Both the position numbers and the translations under genes were made by a program. From Candidatus Melainabacteria bacterium (GTDB lineage: Bacteria; Actinomycetota; Actinomycetes; Mycobacteriales; Pseudonocardiaceae), in assembly GCA_903970565.1 (NCBI GenBank), contig CAJCJE010000457.1, positions 1 to 5,325 on the forward strand: a DNA stretch of 5,325 bases, in the 5' to 3' direction. Shown piece by piece: positions 3,808-5,325 of the stretch. Within the stretch, counting starts at the first letter, position 1, and the number at the start of each line of letters is the position of its first letter. Below the pieces are notes generated by a model that searched no databases, was not told the origin of the DNA, and saw only the letters and a list, made by a program, of their open reading frames with translations.

Positions 3808-5136
3808 GTGGAGGCACATCCCGTCAACGACGCACCGGTCAGCGAAGCACCCGCGAACGCGGCAGCCGGTCAGGCGACTCAACCGGGTCGACCAGATGCC
3901 CAGCCGCCGGCGGAGGGCGAGCGAACATCCGTACCGCTGATGGAGCCGGCCGAGGGTGTGCCGCCGGTGGTCGCCGACGCCGAGGCGTTGGCGGTGGCCG
4001 CGGCCGCGCTGGCCGGCGGCTCCGGACCGGTCGCGGTGGACACCGAGCGGGCCTCCGGCTACCGCTACTCGCAGCGGGCCTATCTGATCCAGCTGCGCCG
4101 GGCCGGCGCGGGCACCGTGCTGGTCGACCCCATAGCCCTGCGCGGCCACGTGGAACCCCTGGTGGAAGCGCTGGCCGACACCGAGTGGGTGTTACACGCC
4201 GCCTCGCAGGACCTGCCCTGTCTGGCCGAACTCAACCTGCGGCCGGCGGTGCTGTTCGACACCGAGCTGGCCGGCCGGCTGGCCGGGTTCGAGCGGGTCG
4301 CGCTGGGCACGATGGTCGAACGGCTGCTCGGCTACCAGCTGGAGAAGGGCCACGGCGCCGCCGACTGGTCCCAGCGACCGCTGCCGCCCGACTGGCTGAC
4401 CTACGCCGCGCTGGACGTCGAACTGCTCATTCCGCTGCGCGCGGAGCTGGAACGCGAGCTGACCGCGCAGGGCAAGCTGGACTGGGCGCTGGAGGAGTTC
4501 GAGGCGGTGCGCACCGCGGGCCCGCCCAAACCCCGCGCGGAGCCGTGGCGGCGCACCTCGGGCATCCACCGGATGCGCAACCCCCGCCAGCTGGCCGCGA
4601 TCCGCGCGCTGTGGGAGGCGCGGGACCACCTGGCCAAGGAGCGTGACATCGCACCGGGTCGGGTGCTGCCGGACCGGGCCGTGGTCGAGGCGGCCAGCAC
4701 CGACCCGGCGACCGAGGCCGAGCTGATCAAGCTGCCGGTGTTCCGAGGCCGCGCGCAGCGGCGGCTGGCCAGCACGTGGGCGCAGGCGCTGCGCACGGCA
4801 CGGGAACTGCCCAAGAACGAGCTGCCGGACCCGTCACCGACCCATGAGGGGCCACCACAGGCCAACCGGTGGGCCGACCGCGACCCGGACGCCGCCGCTC
4901 GCCTTGCCGCGGCCAGGACGGCGCTGAACTCGATCGCCGAGGAGCACCGGCTGCCGGTGGAGAACCTGTTGCAGCCCGACCTTGCTCGCCGGGTCTGCTG
5001 GCAGCCGCCCACCGAAGCCGACACCGACGCGGTCGCCGAGGCGCTGCGCTCCGGCGGGGCCCGGCACTGGCAGATCGAGCTGACCGCCGCCGCGCTGGCC
5101 AAGGCCCTCACCGCGAGCGCGCCACCGGCTCAGTAG
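3808..5136 (+). CDS. rnd: RNase D family 3'-5' exonuclease with HRDC domain
   Basis: A 442-residue DEDDy exonuclease, expected to trim 3' ends of structured RNAs in the cytoplasm using two metal ions. Exo I is VAVDTERASGYRY with D78 and E80; Exo II is LHAASQDLPCL with D135; Exo III is YAALDVELL with Y199 and D203, so the full acidic set and the tyrosine are intact. An HRDC domain follows at about 257-337 (RNPRQLAAIRALWEARDHLA onward), then a C-terminal helical exonuclease domain at about 360-433. Length agrees with the actinobacterial family (about 430-440, as I recall for Rv2681). The first 40 residues are Ala/Pro-rich and probably disordered. The conserved stretch VPLMEPAEGVPPVV (42-55) requires a start upstream of the internal ATG, and the GTG at 3808 next to a -10-like element is the best candidate. 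Leucine 129 is a TTA codon (4192-4194). It is co-directional with the regulator but separated from it by 261 bases of structured DNA. Confidence 0.93.
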   Translation: MEAHPVNDAPVSEAPANAAAGQATQPGRPDAQPPAEGERTSVPLMEPAEGVPPVVADAEALAVAAAALAGGSGPVAVDTERASGYRYSQRAYLIQLRRAGAGTVLVDPIALRGHVEPLVEALADTEWVLHAASQDLPCLAELNLRPAVLFDTELAGRLAGFERVALGTMVERLLGYQLEKGHGAADWSQRPLPPDWLTYAALDVELLIPLRAELERELTAQGKLDWALEEFEAVRTAGPPKPRAEPWRRTSGIHRMRNPRQLAAIRALWEARDHLAKERDIAPGRVLPDRAVVEAASTDPATEAELIKLPVFRGRAQRRLASTWAQALRTARELPKNELPDPSPTHEGPPQANRWADRDPDAAARLAAARTALNSIAEEHRLPVENLLQPDLARRVCWQPPTEADTDAVAEALRSGGARHWQIELTAAALAKALTASAPPAQ

Positions 5137-5199
5137 CCCTCCACGGTCGGGCCGGCAGCCGGTCGCGGCAGAACGGGCGGGGTGGCCGCACGCGGTGGA

Positions 5200-5230
5200 G
5201 GATGGGTCGACCGACCAGGCCGGCCCATCC
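5200..5230 (+). terminator. Candidate terminator hairpin after the RNase D gene
   Basis: GGATGGGTCG (5200-5209) pairs with CGGCCCATCC (5221-5230), with one T-G wobble, and CC/GG inside (5211-5212 with 5218-5219) extends it around the loop GACCA. It lies 63 bases after the rnd stop. No T-run follows. The outer end of the stem abuts the operator cluster. It could end rnd transcription before the next promoter. Confidence 0.4.
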
Positions 5231-5304
5231 ACTGGTTACCGGCGGGTACCGGCCACTGGTTACCGGCGGGTAACTGACGCTAGGCTGTGGTTACCGGCCG
5301 GTAG
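5229..5304. promoter_or_regulatory. Operator array: three TTACC-N4-GGTAA palindromes with a candidate promoter
   Basis: Three dyads are visible: TTACCGGCGGGTAC (5236-5249), TTACCGGCGGGTAA (5260-5273, perfect arms) and TTACCGGCCGGTAG (5291-5304, with a perfect 12-base core TACCGGCCGGTA). The first two lie within an exact 20-base direct repeat (5229-5248 and 5253-5272). TAGGCT at 5281-5286 is a good actinobacterial -10 on the plus strand, placing site 2 at the -35 and site 3 at the expected transcription start. This layout is typical of repression by a dimeric, often TetR-family, regulator. The controlled gene lies beyond the right edge. In Streptomyces I recall a fadA-type thiolase there, so control of fatty acid degradation is a reasonable but unproven guess. 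Confidence 0.75.
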
Positions 5305-5325
5305 CGTGGCTCGTGCCCGGCCGGG

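Noticed and set aside
4401..5111. A 236-codon open frame on the minus strand opposite rnd
   Set aside because: The product is Ser/Ala/Arg-rich with no recognisable motif, and it lies entirely over the HRDC and C-terminal domains of a well-supported exonuclease.
5229..5304. CRISPR array or mobile-element end repeats
   Set aside because: Repeats are too short and too closely spaced for a CRISPR array, each is a palindrome with the same core, and a -10 element lies between them, which fits operators better. No transposase or integrase is present.

Overview
This window is GC-rich actinobacterial chromosome. The codons are strongly biased to G/C in the third position, GTG starts are used, Shine-Dalgarno sites are strong and purine-rich, and the gene order hemE / DUF3000 / orphan LuxR-type response regulator / HRDC-type RNase D matches what I recall from Streptomyces (the SCO6031-SCO6028 block, where the regulator is WhiI). 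Protein character fits a filamentous actinomycete, perhaps Pseudonocardiales-like, but genus cannot be fixed from the sequence alone. I see no mobile element, CRISPR array, tRNA or rRNA, and nothing suggesting recent transfer.

Layout: (1) On the minus strand, reading out of the left edge, a heme operon: hemE (1541-420) followed 5 bases later by the first 138 codons of cgoX/hemY (414-1, cut by the window edge). (2) A 304-base divergent intergenic region (1542-1845) packed with two different tandem duplications and a strong hairpin. (3) On the plus strand, a DUF3000 gene (1846-2421) closed by a clear hairpin terminator (2448-2482). (4) A 408-base non-coding region (2422-2829) that looks less GC-rich, with two inverted repeats and a short direct repeat. 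It leads into a WhiI-like response regulator (2830-3546) with an early TTA codon and an atypical receiver pocket. (5) A 261-base intergenic region (3547-3807) with a long nested palindrome and a competing stem. (6) A leaderless-looking RNase D family exonuclease gene (3808-5136). (7) A 3' hairpin, then a cluster of three TTACC-N4-GGTAA palindromes around a candidate promoter pointing out of the right edge (5229-5304).

Functionally, the left part makes heme through the coproporphyrin branch. The middle is likely a developmental or stationary-phase regulator with an elaborate 5' region. The right part is an RNA-processing exonuclease followed by an operator array for an unseen gene, possibly the fadA-type thiolase found there in Streptomyces. 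The protein-coding content is conventional. The interest lies in the intergenic DNA: the divergent repeat region, the whiI leader, the competing stems before rnd, and the terminal operator array.
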